From Prochlorococcus sp. AG-355-P16 (GTDB lineage Bacteria; Cyanobacteriota; Cyanobacteriia; PCC-6307; Cyanobiaceae), in the NCBI GenBank assembly GCA_003278525.1, contig QCEQ01000004.1:32981-96980 (forward strand): a stretch of 64,000 nucleotides of DNA, written 5' to 3'. The position numbers were made by a program, and so were the translations under genes. The stretch's first letter is position 1; the number at the start of each line of letters is the position of its first letter. Below are positions 29,827-38,929 of the stretch, piece after piece. The notes under the pieces were generated by a model. It saw nothing but the letters and a program-made list of their open reading frames with translations, searched no databases and was not told the origin of the DNA.

Positions 29827-30174
29827 CTAATTACTAACTGAAGAAACAATTTTTTCAAAACACTTAGGATCGTTTAAGGCTAATTGAGCAAGCATTTTTC
29901 TATTTATAATAATCTCTGAATTTTTCATCCCATTTATCAACTTGCTATAGTTTGTTCCATTTATCCTGGCTGATGCGTTAATTCTGGAAATCCAAAGTCT
30001 TCTAAAATCTCTTTTTCTTCTTCTTCTATCCCTATAAGCATTACAAAGAGCTTTCATCACTCTTTGATTTGCTGTCCTGAAAAGATTTTTGTTGCCGCCT
30101 CTAAAACCTTTTGCAAGATTTAAGATTTTGTTTCTTCTTTTTCTGGCTATGTTGCCTCTTTTTACGCGTGCCAT
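29827..30174 (-). CDS. rplT: 50S ribosomal protein L20
   Basis: L20 of the large ribosomal subunit, 115 residues, the normal length. It opens [18 protein letters not shown], followed by the long basic helix [44 protein letters not shown] and the C-terminal globular part [28 protein letters not shown]. It follows rpmI by 28 bases. In many bacteria infC precedes rpmI-rplT and L20 represses the operon; here infC is near 60 kb, so that arrangement is broken. Confidence 0.97.
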   Translation of the reverse strand: MARVKRGNIARKRRNKILNLAKGFRGGNKNLFRTANQRVMKALCNAYRDRRRRKRDFRRLWISRINASARINGTNYSKLINGMKNSEIIINRKMLAQLALNDPKCFEKIVSSVSN

Positions 30175-30202
30175 GAATATCTAATAAAAATTGGTTAAAG
30201 AT

Positions 30203-30400
30203 TTATGCGTATGGAATCATTAATTTTACATTATCAGCATCTCTTTCATCAACTACTGCTTTTGTTGATAGATGTCTTTTTAATTTTGAGCTTTTATGAT
30301 CAAGTAAATGATTATGGAAAGCTCTTCTTCTCATGAATTTACCCGTCGCAGTAGCTTTAAATCTTTTGGCAGCTGATTTACGAGTTTTTAGTTTAGACAT
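30203..30400 (-). CDS. rpmI: 50S ribosomal protein L35
   Basis: Small basic ribosomal protein, 65 residues from the ATG at 30398-30400, giving [44 protein letters not shown], the standard L35 pattern. A TTG-led frame three codons earlier is rejected because it adds residues absent from the family. It is co-transcribed with rplT. The upstream region is shared with the divergent SpoIID-domain gene in about 90 bases. Confidence 0.95.
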   Translation of the reverse strand: MSKLKTRKSAAKRFKATATGKFMRRRAFHNHLLDHKSSKLKRHLSTKAVVDERDADNVKLMIPYA

Positions 30401-30491
30401 TTCAGTCAAATGTGTTTAATTAGGATAATCTAAACCTTTATACGCATTGGTGCAAATAAAATTTTTTAATTGATTAAGAAAGTTCTAACTT

Positions 30492-32030
30492 ATGAAACTT
30501 AAATTTGCCTTTTTATACTTATTTTTTGGATGTATTTATCTCTTTTTAATAAATATTAAATTTACTGCAAATGTCAAAGGAGAAGAATTGCAAAAGTTTG
30601 AACTCAATAATGAAATTAAAAAAGGAAAATTTTTAATTGGTTTAAAACAATATTTAGGCGGGGAGAATGACAGTTTTTCAAAAAAAAAGAATATCAATTT
30701 TATCTCTGATAAAGGTTTTTTAAATCTGATATCGTCCAACGGTATTAAACATAAATCAAAAGAGATTAATATTAATTGGGTAAATATACCCATTAAAAAG
30801 CCACAAACAATCGAAAGAATTGTTTTTGGTCCTTTTGCTAGCTATGAATCTGCAAAAAAACAAGCGGAGAAACTTAAAGATAAGGGATTTAATACGACTG
30901 TTGCCTACCCTAAAAATTGGGAAGTATGGATTCCATTTGAAGATGATCTTCCAGAGTTTGAATTAAAAAATAAGATTTATAGAAAAATAAAAAATATTCA
31001 AATTACTCCTGTTCTTAGAAGTGAATATAGTCTTATGAAACTTGAGGGACCTATATATATTTATGCTCAAGAGGACATAAAAATAAATGGTGTCAATTTT
31101 GGCAAAAATTTTTATTTATTAAAAGATTTATATGGAACTTGGACATTAGTTCAAAAAATTGAATTTGATGATTATTTGGCAGGTGTTTTGCCATATGAAA
31201 TTGGACCGAATTCTCCTTTAGAAGCACTCAAAGCTCAAGCAGTTATTGCAAGAACTTGGGGAATATTTAATTCTGATAGATTTAATATGGATAAATATCA
31301 TTTATGTATCACCACTCAATGTCAAGTTTATAAACCTCCTAAAATTACAAATAAAAACATAAAAAAAGCTATAGAAGCAACTTCAAATTTAATTCTCACT
31401 TATAGAAATCAACCAATTAATGCTTTTTACCATGGTTCTAATGGTGGCTTATCTGCTACTGCAGGCGAGTCTTGGCAAATTCAAGATTATTCTTATTTCA
31501 ATTCGATCATAGATGGTTCTAAATCATTAAATAAAATTTTTAAACTTCCAATTACAAATGAATCTGATTTAAATAATTTTTTAGATTTTGATAAAGAACA
31601 GTTTTATGGGAGTAATCACTCTCTTTTCCGATGGAATAAGAAAATTTCTAGTCTTGAGATTAAAGAAAAGTTAGTTAAAAACAAACTTATAAATAATAGT
31701 GACTATGTTTTGGATATAAATGCTATTGAACTTGGGTCGAGTGGCAGAGTTACAAAATTGGAAATACGAACGGACAAAGTTAACAAATCTATTGTTCTAG
31801 TTAAAGATGATATTAGACGGGTATTAAATTTTATACCTAGTAATTTGTTTACTATTAATAAATTAAGTGATGATTTATGGCTTTTGAGAGGAGGAGGCTT
31901 CGGTCATGGTGTAGGTTTATCTCAGTCAGGAGCGATTGAAATGGCTAAATTAGGATTTTCTTATGAACAAATATTGAATCATTACTATCGAAAAGCAAAA
32001 CTGAAAAAATTTGAGATATTGTCTCAATGA
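30492..32030 (+). CDS. SpoIID/LytB-domain protein, membrane-anchored
   Basis: The 512 residues start with a hydrophobic segment (about 5-25) that acts as a signal or anchor. Residues about 105-155 (RIVFGPFASYESAKKQAEKLKDKGFNTTV) resemble a SPOR-like peptidoglycan-binding repeat. The SpoIID domain follows, with FDDYLAGVLPYEIGPNSPLEALKAQAVIARTWG, FYHGSNGGLSATAGESW and GGGFGHGVGLSQSGA (about 466-480). In spore formers SpoIID is a lytic transglycosylase and LytB an amidase enhancer; cyanobacterial homologues are probably periplasmic wall enzymes. It is followed 26 bases later by a glycosyltransferase gene on the same strand. Confidence 0.85.
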   Translation: MKLKFAFLYLFFGCIYLFLINIKFTANVKGEELQKFELNNEIKKGKFLIGLKQYLGGENDSFSKKKNINFISDKGFLNLISSNGIKHKSKEININWVNIPIKKPQTIERIVFGPFASYESAKKQAEKLKDKGFNTTVAYPKNWEVWIPFEDDLPEFELKNKIYRKIKNIQITPVLRSEYSLMKLEGPIYIYAQEDIKINGVNFGKNFYLLKDLYGTWTLVQKIEFDDYLAGVLPYEIGPNSPLEALKAQAVIARTWGIFNSDRFNMDKYHLCITTQCQVYKPPKITNKNIKKAIEATSNLILTYRNQPINAFYHGSNGGLSATAGESWQIQDYSYFNSIIDGSKSLNKIFKLPITNESDLNNFLDFDKEQFYGSNHSLFRWNKKISSLEIKEKLVKNKLINNSDYVLDINAIELGSSGRVTKLEIRTDKVNKSIVLVKDDIRRVLNFIPSNLFTINKLSDDLWLLRGGGFGHGVGLSQSGAIEMAKLGFSYEQILNHYYRKAKLKKFEILSQ

Positions 32031-32056
32031 AAGTTAAGTAATTAAAATTTACTTTT

Positions 32057-33358
32057 ATGAGCAAGAGTTTTTATAAAAATCGAAGATTGAAGTCGTTTAT
32101 ATTTCTTAGTGCTTGTTTTTTTATATCTTTTATTCCTCATGCTTTTAATATCGAAAATTTCTTTTTCATTATATTGACTCTTTCTTTTGTGATTGTTTTT
32201 TACGGTTTAATAGTTATTTCTAGAAATGTCAAAAGGAACAACGGTGTCAAAACTTTAAGCAGAAGGATTAGTAATAAAGAGTTACCTGTGCTTGATATTT
32301 TAGTCGCTGCTAGAGATGAAGAGAATGTAATAGCAAGATTAGTTGAAAGATTATTTAGTTTAGATTATCCAATAAATAAATTAAATATTTACATAATAGA
32401 TGATGGTAGCTCTGATAAGACGCCTTTAATTTTAGATCGATTAGCTAGACAATATGACAAGCTAAAAGTTGTAAGTCGTTCTCCAAATGCAGGAGGAGGA
32501 AAGTCGGGAGCTTTGAATTATGCCTTGAAGTTTACTCATGGTGAATGGTTATTAGTTTTGGATGCTGATGCCGAATTAAAACAAGATTCTTTGAAAAGGT
32601 TATTTAGTTTTGTAGAAGAAGGTGATTGGTCTGCAGTTCAATTAAGAAAATCAGTAACAAATGTAAGTAAGAATTTTTTAACTTCTTGTCAGTCAATGGA
32701 AATGGCTATGGACGCAATCTTTCAATATGGAAGATTATCATTTGCTGGAGTTTCTGAATTAAGGGGAAATGGCCAATTAATTAAGAAAGAAACATTATTG
32801 GCATGTGGTTCTTTTAATGAAGATACAGTTACAGATGATCTTGATTTGAGTTTAAGATTATTATTATCAAAATCTAGAATTGGAATCTTGTGGGATCCTC
32901 CAGTTATGGAGGAAGCAGTTGAGAATTTAAATGCTTTATTAGCGCAAAGGCAAAGATGGGCAGAGGGGGGTTTGCAAAGATTCTTTGATTATGGAGATCA
33001 ATTATTTACTAATAAAATTGATTATTTGCAAAAATTTGATTTAACTTACTTCTTCATCTTGCAATATGCACTACCAATAATTTCTATTTTTGATTTATTT
33101 TGCAGTATTGCTCTGTTAGATTCACCAATTTACTGGCCTATTTCATTTACAGCTTTTATGTTGTCTGGAATTGCGTTTTGGTATGGTTCTTCTTGTAAAA
33201 GCGAAGTACCAGTATTGCAAAAAAGCAATTTTTTGATGGTATTTGTCTCAGTTTTTTATTTATCACATTGGTTTTTAGTAATCCCTTGGGTAACAATAAA
33301 GATGTCTATTTTTCCCAAAAAGATACTTTGGCGGAAAACTATTCACACTGGAGTTTAA
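32057..33358 (+). CDS. Membrane glycosyltransferase family 2, candidate monoglucosyldiacylglycerol synthase
   Basis: The 433 residues have two N-terminal transmembrane helices (about 12-30 and 36-55), a GT2 catalytic domain and three C-terminal helices (about 335-415). Catalytic marks are DDGSSD (115-120), DADAE (169-173), TDDLD (259-263) and QRQRW (297-301), the D-DxD-D-QxxRW set of processive-type GT2 enzymes. Cyanobacterial MGlcDG synthase (Sll1377 type), the first step to galactolipids, has this architecture, and every Prochlorococcus needs one. That assignment is inference; another polysaccharide synthase is possible. It converges with dnaX, one base apart. Confidence 0.75.
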   Translation: MSKSFYKNRRLKSFIFLSACFFISFIPHAFNIENFFFIILTLSFVIVFYGLIVISRNVKRNNGVKTLSRRISNKELPVLDILVAARDEENVIARLVERLFSLDYPINKLNIYIIDDGSSDKTPLILDRLARQYDKLKVVSRSPNAGGGKSGALNYALKFTHGEWLLVLDADAELKQDSLKRLFSFVEEGDWSAVQLRKSVTNVSKNFLTSCQSMEMAMDAIFQYGRLSFAGVSELRGNGQLIKKETLLACGSFNEDTVTDDLDLSLRLLLSKSRIGILWDPPVMEEAVENLNALLAQRQRWAEGGLQRFFDYGDQLFTNKIDYLQKFDLTYFFILQYALPIISIFDLFCSIALLDSPIYWPISFTAFMLSGIAFWYGSSCKSEVPVLQKSNFLMVFVSVFYLSHWFLVIPWVTIKMSIFPKKILWRKTIHTGV

Positions 33359-33359
33359 T

Positions 33360-35123
33360 TTATTCATCAAGGTCGATAATTTCTCCATTAAAAAAATTTG
33401 CTAAGTTTTTTGAGCTATCATCATAAGTCTCTTTGTTAGATATTTTTGGTGATGAATTAGTTTTTGGTTCTATTTTTTTTAATGGTCGAAAATTATTTAC
33501 TTCATTTTGAGTCATTTCTGGAGTATTTGTTGGGTTACTTTTATTTAAATTTTTGGTTGAGAAATTAAGTATTATTTGATCACCAAATATTTTTTTTACA
33601 GTATTTTCAATTATAACTTTTCTGCTTTTAATCATATTTTCCCAGTTTGGAGATAATGCTATTGTTATTTTCTGCGAATCAAAACTTTCAAGTTCGGCTT
33701 GTTGTGAAAGTAACATTCTTGTTGATGGTAACTCTACTTTAGAAAGAATTAATTCCCATTTATCTTTTAAATTATTTGATCCAGGATTATTTTGGTTATT
33801 GTCAGAAATATTTTCAATACTTTCTTTTTCAAGAAACGCGAATTTTTCTAATTTTTCGTCTTTTTTTTCGATCAATTTATCGCGAGCTATCTCCTTTTTG
33901 ATACTTGGTTTTTGACTTTCATTAGAAATATTTTCTTTATTAAAAATCGCAATGTTTTTTCTATTTTCATGATTCTCCTCAGTCGTATTATTTTTACTTT
34001 CTTGCTTATTTTTAAAACTATTTATCTCTTGATTATCTAGAAGCCCACTTAAATGTATTTCAAACCAAAGCCTTGGATTATCGCTTGATTTGATTTGATA
34101 TTCAATATTTCTCAGATTATTATGCCATTTAATTATTGTTGATTTATTTATTGTTTTTGAGATTTTATCCAATTCATCTTGAAATTCATCAGAAGTATAA
34201 TAAAGATCTGAATATTTATTATTTGTAGTGTGTAATAGTAGATCTCTTGTTATATTTAATAATCCGATAATTATTTGAAGAGGTTCGTTTCCTGCATCAT
34301 ATAGTTTGTTGCAGGTGATAATTAATGACTCTGGATTATTCTCAACTAATGATTTAATCAGATTTGTTAATTCACTTTCAGATACTTCTCCTAGGAGGTT
34401 TTGGATATTATTAATTGTTATTCCTTCTGGTAAAAGATTCAATTGTTCAAGGAGGCTTTGTGCATCTCTCATCCCTCCATTTGATCTTTTTGCAATCATT
34501 TTTAAGGCCTGCACTTCATACTCAATGGATTCTTTTTCGGCGATTCCTGATAAATGTTGAAAAATATCACTTGGGCTTATTCTTCTAAAATCAAACTTTT
34601 GGCATCTACTTTTTATTGTATTTAATACTCTCTCAGGATTTGTCGTCGCAAGGATAAAAACAACTCTTGAGGGCGGTTCTTCAATAGTTTTTAGTAATGC
34701 ATTTGAAGCTGCCGTTGAAAGCATATGACATTCATCAATAACATATACTTTCCATCTCGCTTGAGTAGGTGTAAATCTCGCTCTTTCTATAATTTCTCTT
34801 ATATTTTCTACTCCTGTATTTGATGCTGCATCAATCTCGATAATATCTAGAGCGCTCCCATCTGTAATTTGTCTACATAAGTCACATTTACAACAAGGAG
34901 TTATAGTAGGTTGGTCGAATGCCTGGCAATTTAGAGATTTTGCAAATATTCTTGCACTTGATGTTTTTCCAGTCCCTCTTGGACCATTAAAAAGATATGC
35001 AGGAGCAATTTTTTTTGTTAATAGTGCTTGTTTGAGTGTAATGGATATAAATTTTTGTCCAACCAGTTCGTCTAAGTTCTTTGGTCTATATTTTTGATGA
35101 AAAGGCTTATGTGTATTTGGCAT
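33360..35123 (-). CDS. dnaX: DNA polymerase III subunits gamma/tau
   Basis: Clamp-loader ATPase, 587 residues. It has Walker A GPRGTGKTSSAR (47-58), zinc-module cysteines at 66, 77, 78, 80 and 83, VYVIDECHMLS and the sensor GGMRDAQSLLEQL. The AAA+ core and collar end near residue 365. A polar, low-complexity linker follows, then a C-terminal tau domain (KWELILSKVELPSTRMLLSQQAELESF). No intein is present. The linker holds an A8 run at codons 419-421 where a -1 shift would end translation at residue 431 (see separate entry). It is downstream of clpX with a 56-base gap. Confidence 0.95.
   Translation of the reverse strand: MPNTHKPFHQKYRPKNLDELVGQKFISITLKQALLTKKIAPAYLFNGPRGTGKTSSARIFAKSLNCQAFDQPTITPCCKCDLCRQITDGSALDIIEIDAASNTGVENIREIIERARFTPTQARWKVYVIDECHMLSTAASNALLKTIEEPPSRVVFILATTNPERVLNTIKSRCQKFDFRRISPSDIFQHLSGIAEKESIEYEVQALKMIAKRSNGGMRDAQSLLEQLNLLPEGITINNIQNLLGEVSESELTNLIKSLVENNPESLIITCNKLYDAGNEPLQIIIGLLNITRDLLLHTTNNKYSDLYYTSDEFQDELDKISKTINKSTIIKWHNNLRNIEYQIKSSDNPRLWFEIHLSGLLDNQEINSFKNKQESKNNTTEENHENRKNIAIFNKENISNESQKPSIKKEIARDKLIEKKDEKLEKFAFLEKESIENISDNNQNNPGSNNLKDKWELILSKVELPSTRMLLSQQAELESFDSQKITIALSPNWENMIKSRKVIIENTVKKIFGDQIILNFSTKNLNKSNPTNTPEMTQNEVNNFRPLKKIEPKTNSSPKISNKETYDDSSKNLANFFNGEIIDLDE
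33861..33868 (-). other. dnaX: A8 slippery run in dnaX: candidate tau/gamma frameshift site
   Basis: On the coding strand the codons GAA-AAA-AAA-GAC (residues 419-422) make the heptamer A-AAA-AAA, a valid -1 slip site and a slippage-prone A8 run. A -1 shift adds RRKIRKIRVS then TGA, giving 431 residues. A +1 shift adds TKN then TAG, giving 424. A Shine-Dalgarno-like AAGGAG (33891-33896, reverse strand) lies 22 bases upstream. No strong downstream hairpin is visible. Confidence 0.4.
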
Positions 35124-35179
35124 TTATTTTTCATTAATTAGAAAAATTTCGGATTCAATTAAAAAATTAAACTCTAATT

Positions 35180-36547
35180 TTATGCAGACTCCTTAATGAT
35201 TCTTTTTGATCCTGAAGGTAGTTTAACAATTTTAGATGAGAACAAATTATCTACCATTTTTTTTGTAATTGTGAATTCTTTTACATTTTCTTCAGAAGGC
35301 AAAGTGTACATTATGTCTAGCATTAGCTCTTCAATTATTGATCTTAATGCTCTTGCACCTGTTTTTCTTTTATATGCTTCATTTGCTATCGCTTCAACAG
35401 AATCAGGCTCAAATGTTAATTCAACATTATCCATACTTAGCAAAGTTTTGAATTGCTTTACCAATGCATCTCTTGGTTGAGTCAAAATAGATTCTAAAGT
35501 TTCTTTTGTAAGACGATCTAATACAGCACAAACCGGAATTCTTCCAATAAATTCTGGAATTAGGCCATATTTCACTAAGTCATCTAATTCTAAATTTTTC
35601 AAGGAATCTCTTGGGTCTACTATTTTTTTTGTATCAACTTTGTTTTGATCTGAATTGGTGGTAAATCCTATAGAGTGTTTACCCATACGCTTTTGAACGA
35701 TATCCTCTAAACCTATAAAAGCTCCCCCGCAAATAAATAATATTTGACTTGTATCAATTTGGATACAGTCATGATAAGGATGTTTTCTTCCCCCTTGTGG
35801 TGGCACATTGGCAATTGTTCCTTCAAGCATTTTTAATAATGCTTGCTGAACTCCTTCACCAGAGACATCTCTTGTAATTGAAGGATTCTCACTTTTTCTT
35901 GCAATTTTATCTATTTCATCAATATAAATAATTCCTTTTTGTGCTAGTTCTACATTCATTTCTGATTTCTGTAGAAGTCTTAAAAGTATATTTTCAACAT
36001 CCTCCCCAACATATCCAGCTTCTGTCAAAGTAGTTGCATCAGCTACTGCAAAAGGAACATCCAGAAACTCTGCTAAAGTTTGCGCCAATAATGTTTTTCC
36101 ACTCCCAGTAGGGCCGATGAGTAAAATGTTTGATTTTTGTAATTTAGTTGCTTGTGAATCAGTTGCATTGTTATTTTTAATATCTTCCTTAACTTTCCAA
36201 GCTAATCGCTTGTAGTGATTGTATACGGCTACTGATAATATTTTTTTTGCAGATTCTTGTCCAACAACTTGATTATCTAGAAAACTTTTAATTTCTAATG
36301 GCTTAGGAATTGAGGTTAATTCTAAAGGAACAGATTTTTTTGGATTATCAGTTGGTAATTTCTTTTTTACTTGTGGAGAGTTGTTTGTATTCGCTTGATT
36401 ATCAAGAAGTTCTTCATCGAGGATTTCATTACAAAGATCAATGCACTCATCACAGATATAAACCCCAGGACCAGCTATAAGCTTTCTTACTTGGTCTTGT
36501 GATTTACCGCAAAATGAACATTTAAGATGGGCGTCGAATTTAGCCAT
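35180..36547 (-). CDS. clpX: ATP-dependent Clp protease ATP-binding subunit ClpX
   Basis: AAA+ unfoldase that feeds substrates to ClpP. The 455 residues have an N-terminal zinc-binding domain (Cys10, Cys13, Cys32, Cys35) and Walker A GPTGSGKT near residues 145-152. Walker B is [13 protein letters not shown]. The pore and IGF-loop regions include [13 protein letters not shown] (IGF loop contacting ClpP), and the C-terminal lid has [18 protein letters not shown]. It is third in the tig-clpP-clpX-dnaX run, 107 bases after clpP. Confidence 0.97.
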   Translation of the reverse strand: MAKFDAHLKCSFCGKSQDQVRKLIAGPGVYICDECIDLCNEILDEELLDNQANTNNSPQVKKKLPTDNPKKSVPLELTSIPKPLEIKSFLDNQVVGQESAKKILSVAVYNHYKRLAWKVKEDIKNNNATDSQATKLQKSNILLIGPTGSGKTLLAQTLAEFLDVPFAVADATTLTEAGYVGEDVENILLRLLQKSEMNVELAQKGIIYIDEIDKIARKSENPSITRDVSGEGVQQALLKMLEGTIANVPPQGGRKHPYHDCIQIDTSQILFICGGAFIGLEDIVQKRMGKHSIGFTTNSDQNKVDTKKIVDPRDSLKNLELDDLVKYGLIPEFIGRIPVCAVLDRLTKETLESILTQPRDALVKQFKTLLSMDNVELTFEPDSVEAIANEAYKRKTGARALRSIIEELMLDIMYTLPSEENVKEFTITKKMVDNLFSSKIVKLPSGSKRIIKESA

Positions 36548-36654
36548 CGTTTATAAGTTTTTAAAAAGTGAAAGGTGTTAAATATTCCCTATTCACTAGG
36601 ATTGCTTATAAATATCGATTCGTCATCATATTCTTAAAAAATCAGTATTCCTTG

Positions 36655-37299
36655 TCACTTTTTGATAACTTTATCAATTAATCCATATTCGACTGCTTCT
36701 GAGGGAGATAAAAAGTAATCTCTTTCTGTATCTTCATTAATTTTTTCTAAAGGTTGACCAGTATGTTCTGCTAAAAGCGAATTTAATGTTTTCTTGAGAA
36801 AAAGTATTTCTTTTGCTTGTATTTCAATCTCTACTGCTTGACCTTGTGCACCTCCCAAAGGTTGATGAATCATAATCCTAGAATTAGGTAAAGCCAATCT
36901 TTTCCCCTTTGCTCCTCCAGAAAGTAGAAATGCCCCCATACTTGCTGCTACTCCAAAGCATATTGTCACTACATCAGGGGATATTTGTTGCATAGTATCG
37001 TATATGGCCATTCCCGCAGTTACTGAGCCTCCAGGAGAATTAATATATATTTGGATGTCTTTTTCGGGATCTTCCGCTTCAAGAAATAATAATTGTGCAA
37101 CAAGTGAATCAGATACTTGATCATTAATTCCAGTACCTAAAAAAATTATTCTCTCCCTCAGTAGTCTTGAATATATATCAAAAGCTCTTTCTCCTCTACC
37201 TGACTGTTCTATAACAGTAGGAACAGCAGCAATAGTTTTATTATTACTTTCATAAGAATTTATTGAGCTTTGGATTAAATGTTTTTTTTCTGAGTTCAC
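36655..37299 (-). CDS. clpP: ATP-dependent Clp protease proteolytic subunit
   Basis: Serine protease, 214 residues, with catalytic Ser120 (GVAASMGAF), His145 (MIHQPLGG) and Asp194 (ERDYFLSP). The mature-type core starts at [26 protein letters not shown]. The first roughly 25 residues are a polar leader, probably a propeptide. Cyanobacteria have several ClpP paralogues plus ClpR; this one, next to clpX and tig, is the copy expected to pair with ClpX (often called ClpP2). It is 81 bases after tig. Confidence 0.95.
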   Translation of the reverse strand: MNSEKKHLIQSSINSYESNNKTIAAVPTVIEQSGRGERAFDIYSRLLRERIIFLGTGINDQVSDSLVAQLLFLEAEDPEKDIQIYINSPGGSVTAGMAIYDTMQQISPDVVTICFGVAASMGAFLLSGGAKGKRLALPNSRIMIHQPLGGAQGQAVEIEIQAKEILFLKKTLNSLLAEHTGQPLEKINEDTERDYFLSPSEAVEYGLIDKVIKK

Positions 37300-37380
37300 A
37301 AATTAGATTTCGTCTTATAAGTAATTTAAGGGGTTTTTGTTTAATTAGTAGGAAATTTCATAAATTATTTTTTTTCTTTT

Positions 37381-38808
37381 TTATTTTGAGTTTTTTGTAA
37401 TTTTGGTAGTTTTGGTAGTTTTTGTAGTTTTTGGCGCAGTTTTTGTGGCTTTTGTTGTTTTGGAGGTTTTGGTAGCTTTAGAAGATTTTGTAGTTTTTTC
37501 TTTTACTTCAGAATTTTCTTCAAGCCAAATTATTAATTTTTCCTTGAGTAAATCGTTAGTTATTACTTCTGTTAATTTTTTAATATCTATTTGTTTTGAA
37601 GATTGAGAGATTGCATCTTCATAATCTTTCATTTTTAAATCAATTTCATCTTTCTCAACTTTTATGTTTTCTGTTTCAGCTAATGCTTTTAAAGCTAAAT
37701 TTCTTTGAACATTTTTTTCAGCCTGAGGCCTTGTGGACTCTGCTAATGACTTAACTAATTCCGGAGTGAAAGTAGATTTAACATCAAGACCTTGTTGAGC
37801 AAATCTTTGAGCGGTTTGTTCGATATTATTCCTCACTTCTATATCAATCATAGATTTTGGAATTTCAGCAACCAATTCGTTTGTCAAGGCATCTAGTAAA
37901 GCTTCAATTTTGATATCTTTTTGGGTTTTTTCAAAATTATCCTTAAGTTGCGTTTCAATATCTTTCTTTAAATCTTCTAATGATTCTTTGTTGCCAGACT
38001 GTTTTGCAAAATCGTCATTAAGTTCAGGCAATTCTTTTTCCTTAAGATCCTTAAGATTTACTTCAAAGATTGCCTCTTTGCCTCTTGAATCTTCATGAGA
38101 ATAATCTTCAGGAAATTTAAGGTTAAGTGTTTTAGTATCACCAATTTTCATCTTTACGATTCCCTCAACGAAACCGGGAATCATTTTGTTCTTTTCTAAC
38201 TCAAGATCCATTGATTCACTTGTTCCACCATCAATCTCTTTACCAGATTCTTTATATTTTCCTTTGAAACTAACTACAGCAATATCTCCTAATTTTGCTG
38301 CTCTATTGGTAACTGGAATAATGTTTGCAAACTGATTTCTAGATTTTTCTAGCGCTTCATCTATTGATTTAGGATCAAACTTTGTTTTTGAAATTTCAAC
38401 ACTTAGTCCTTTGGATTTTTTAAGTTTTAATTCTGGGGCAACATCAGTTTGAAGAGTAACCTTAAGTGATTTTTCAGGACTAAACTTTGCAAGTAAAGAT
38501 TCAAATCCTTCTACCAATTCTGGCTCACTTAGTGGCTCTATAGATTTTATTTTTAACGCTTCTTGCCATGATTTATCAATAATTTTTTCCAGAGCAGAAG
38601 CATGTAATTGTGTTATGCCAATCCTTTGGATTAAGACTTGTTTGGGAATTTTACCAAGTCTAAATCCCGGAATTTTAGCCGAACGGCTGATAGAACTGAT
38701 TGTTTCATTCACACAAGTTTTGCATGTCTCAGATGGTATTTCTAATTCAAATGAGATTCTACTTTGAGGTAGAGGAGTTGTTTTGACTATTAATGCTTCT
38801 TTAGCCAT
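37381..38808 (-). CDS. tig: Trigger factor with long Lys/Thr-repeat tail
   Basis: Ribosome-bound chaperone and peptidyl-prolyl isomerase, 475 residues. The N-terminal ribosome-binding domain has IPGFRLGKIPKQVLIQRIG near residue 45. The FKBP-type PPIase domain has LGDIAVVSFKGKYKESGKEIDGG and MIPGFVEGIVKMKIGDTKTLNLKFPEDY. A C-terminal chaperone domain follows. Residues 436-475 form a repeat tail with 14 Lys and 15 Thr in 40 positions, Lys falling almost every third residue. The usual E. coli protein lacks such a tail. The gene leads the tig-clpP-clpX block and faces asd across 121 bases. Confidence 0.94.
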   Translation of the reverse strand: MAKEALIVKTTPLPQSRISFELEIPSETCKTCVNETISSISRSAKIPGFRLGKIPKQVLIQRIGITQLHASALEKIIDKSWQEALKIKSIEPLSEPELVEGFESLLAKFSPEKSLKVTLQTDVAPELKLKKSKGLSVEISKTKFDPKSIDEALEKSRNQFANIIPVTNRAAKLGDIAVVSFKGKYKESGKEIDGGTSESMDLELEKNKMIPGFVEGIVKMKIGDTKTLNLKFPEDYSHEDSRGKEAIFEVNLKDLKEKELPELNDDFAKQSGNKESLEDLKKDIETQLKDNFEKTQKDIKIEALLDALTNELVAEIPKSMIDIEVRNNIEQTAQRFAQQGLDVKSTFTPELVKSLAESTRPQAEKNVQRNLALKALAETENIKVEKDEIDLKMKDYEDAISQSSKQIDIKKLTEVITNDLLKEKLIIWLEENSEVKEKTTKSSKATKTSKTTKATKTAPKTTKTTKTTKITKNSK

Positions 38809-38845
38809 TTTTTTATTTATTACTAAAAGCCGAAACTTAATTATT

Positions 38846-38858
38846 TCACATTATGTGA
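38846..38858. promoter_or_regulatory. Perfect 13-base palindrome between tig and asd
   Basis: TCACAT-T-ATGTGA, perfect 6-bp arms around one base, 38 bases upstream of the tig ATG and 71 bases upstream of asd. On the minus strand it contains CATAAT, close to a -10 box for tig. It resembles an operator for a dimeric regulator, but I cannot name one: a CRP box would have the half-sites in the other order. Confidence 0.35.
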
Positions 38859-38929
38859 TTTCCTTGAAAGTTATTTTTTTGATAAAGTAAAAAAAATAGT
38901 CAATCTATTTATAAAAATCATTTTAAAGT

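Noticed and set aside
36556..36594. Hairpin AGTGAA/TTCACT between clpP and clpX as a terminator
   Set aside because: Only six base pairs with a 19-base loop; the tig-clpP-clpX order argues for read-through.
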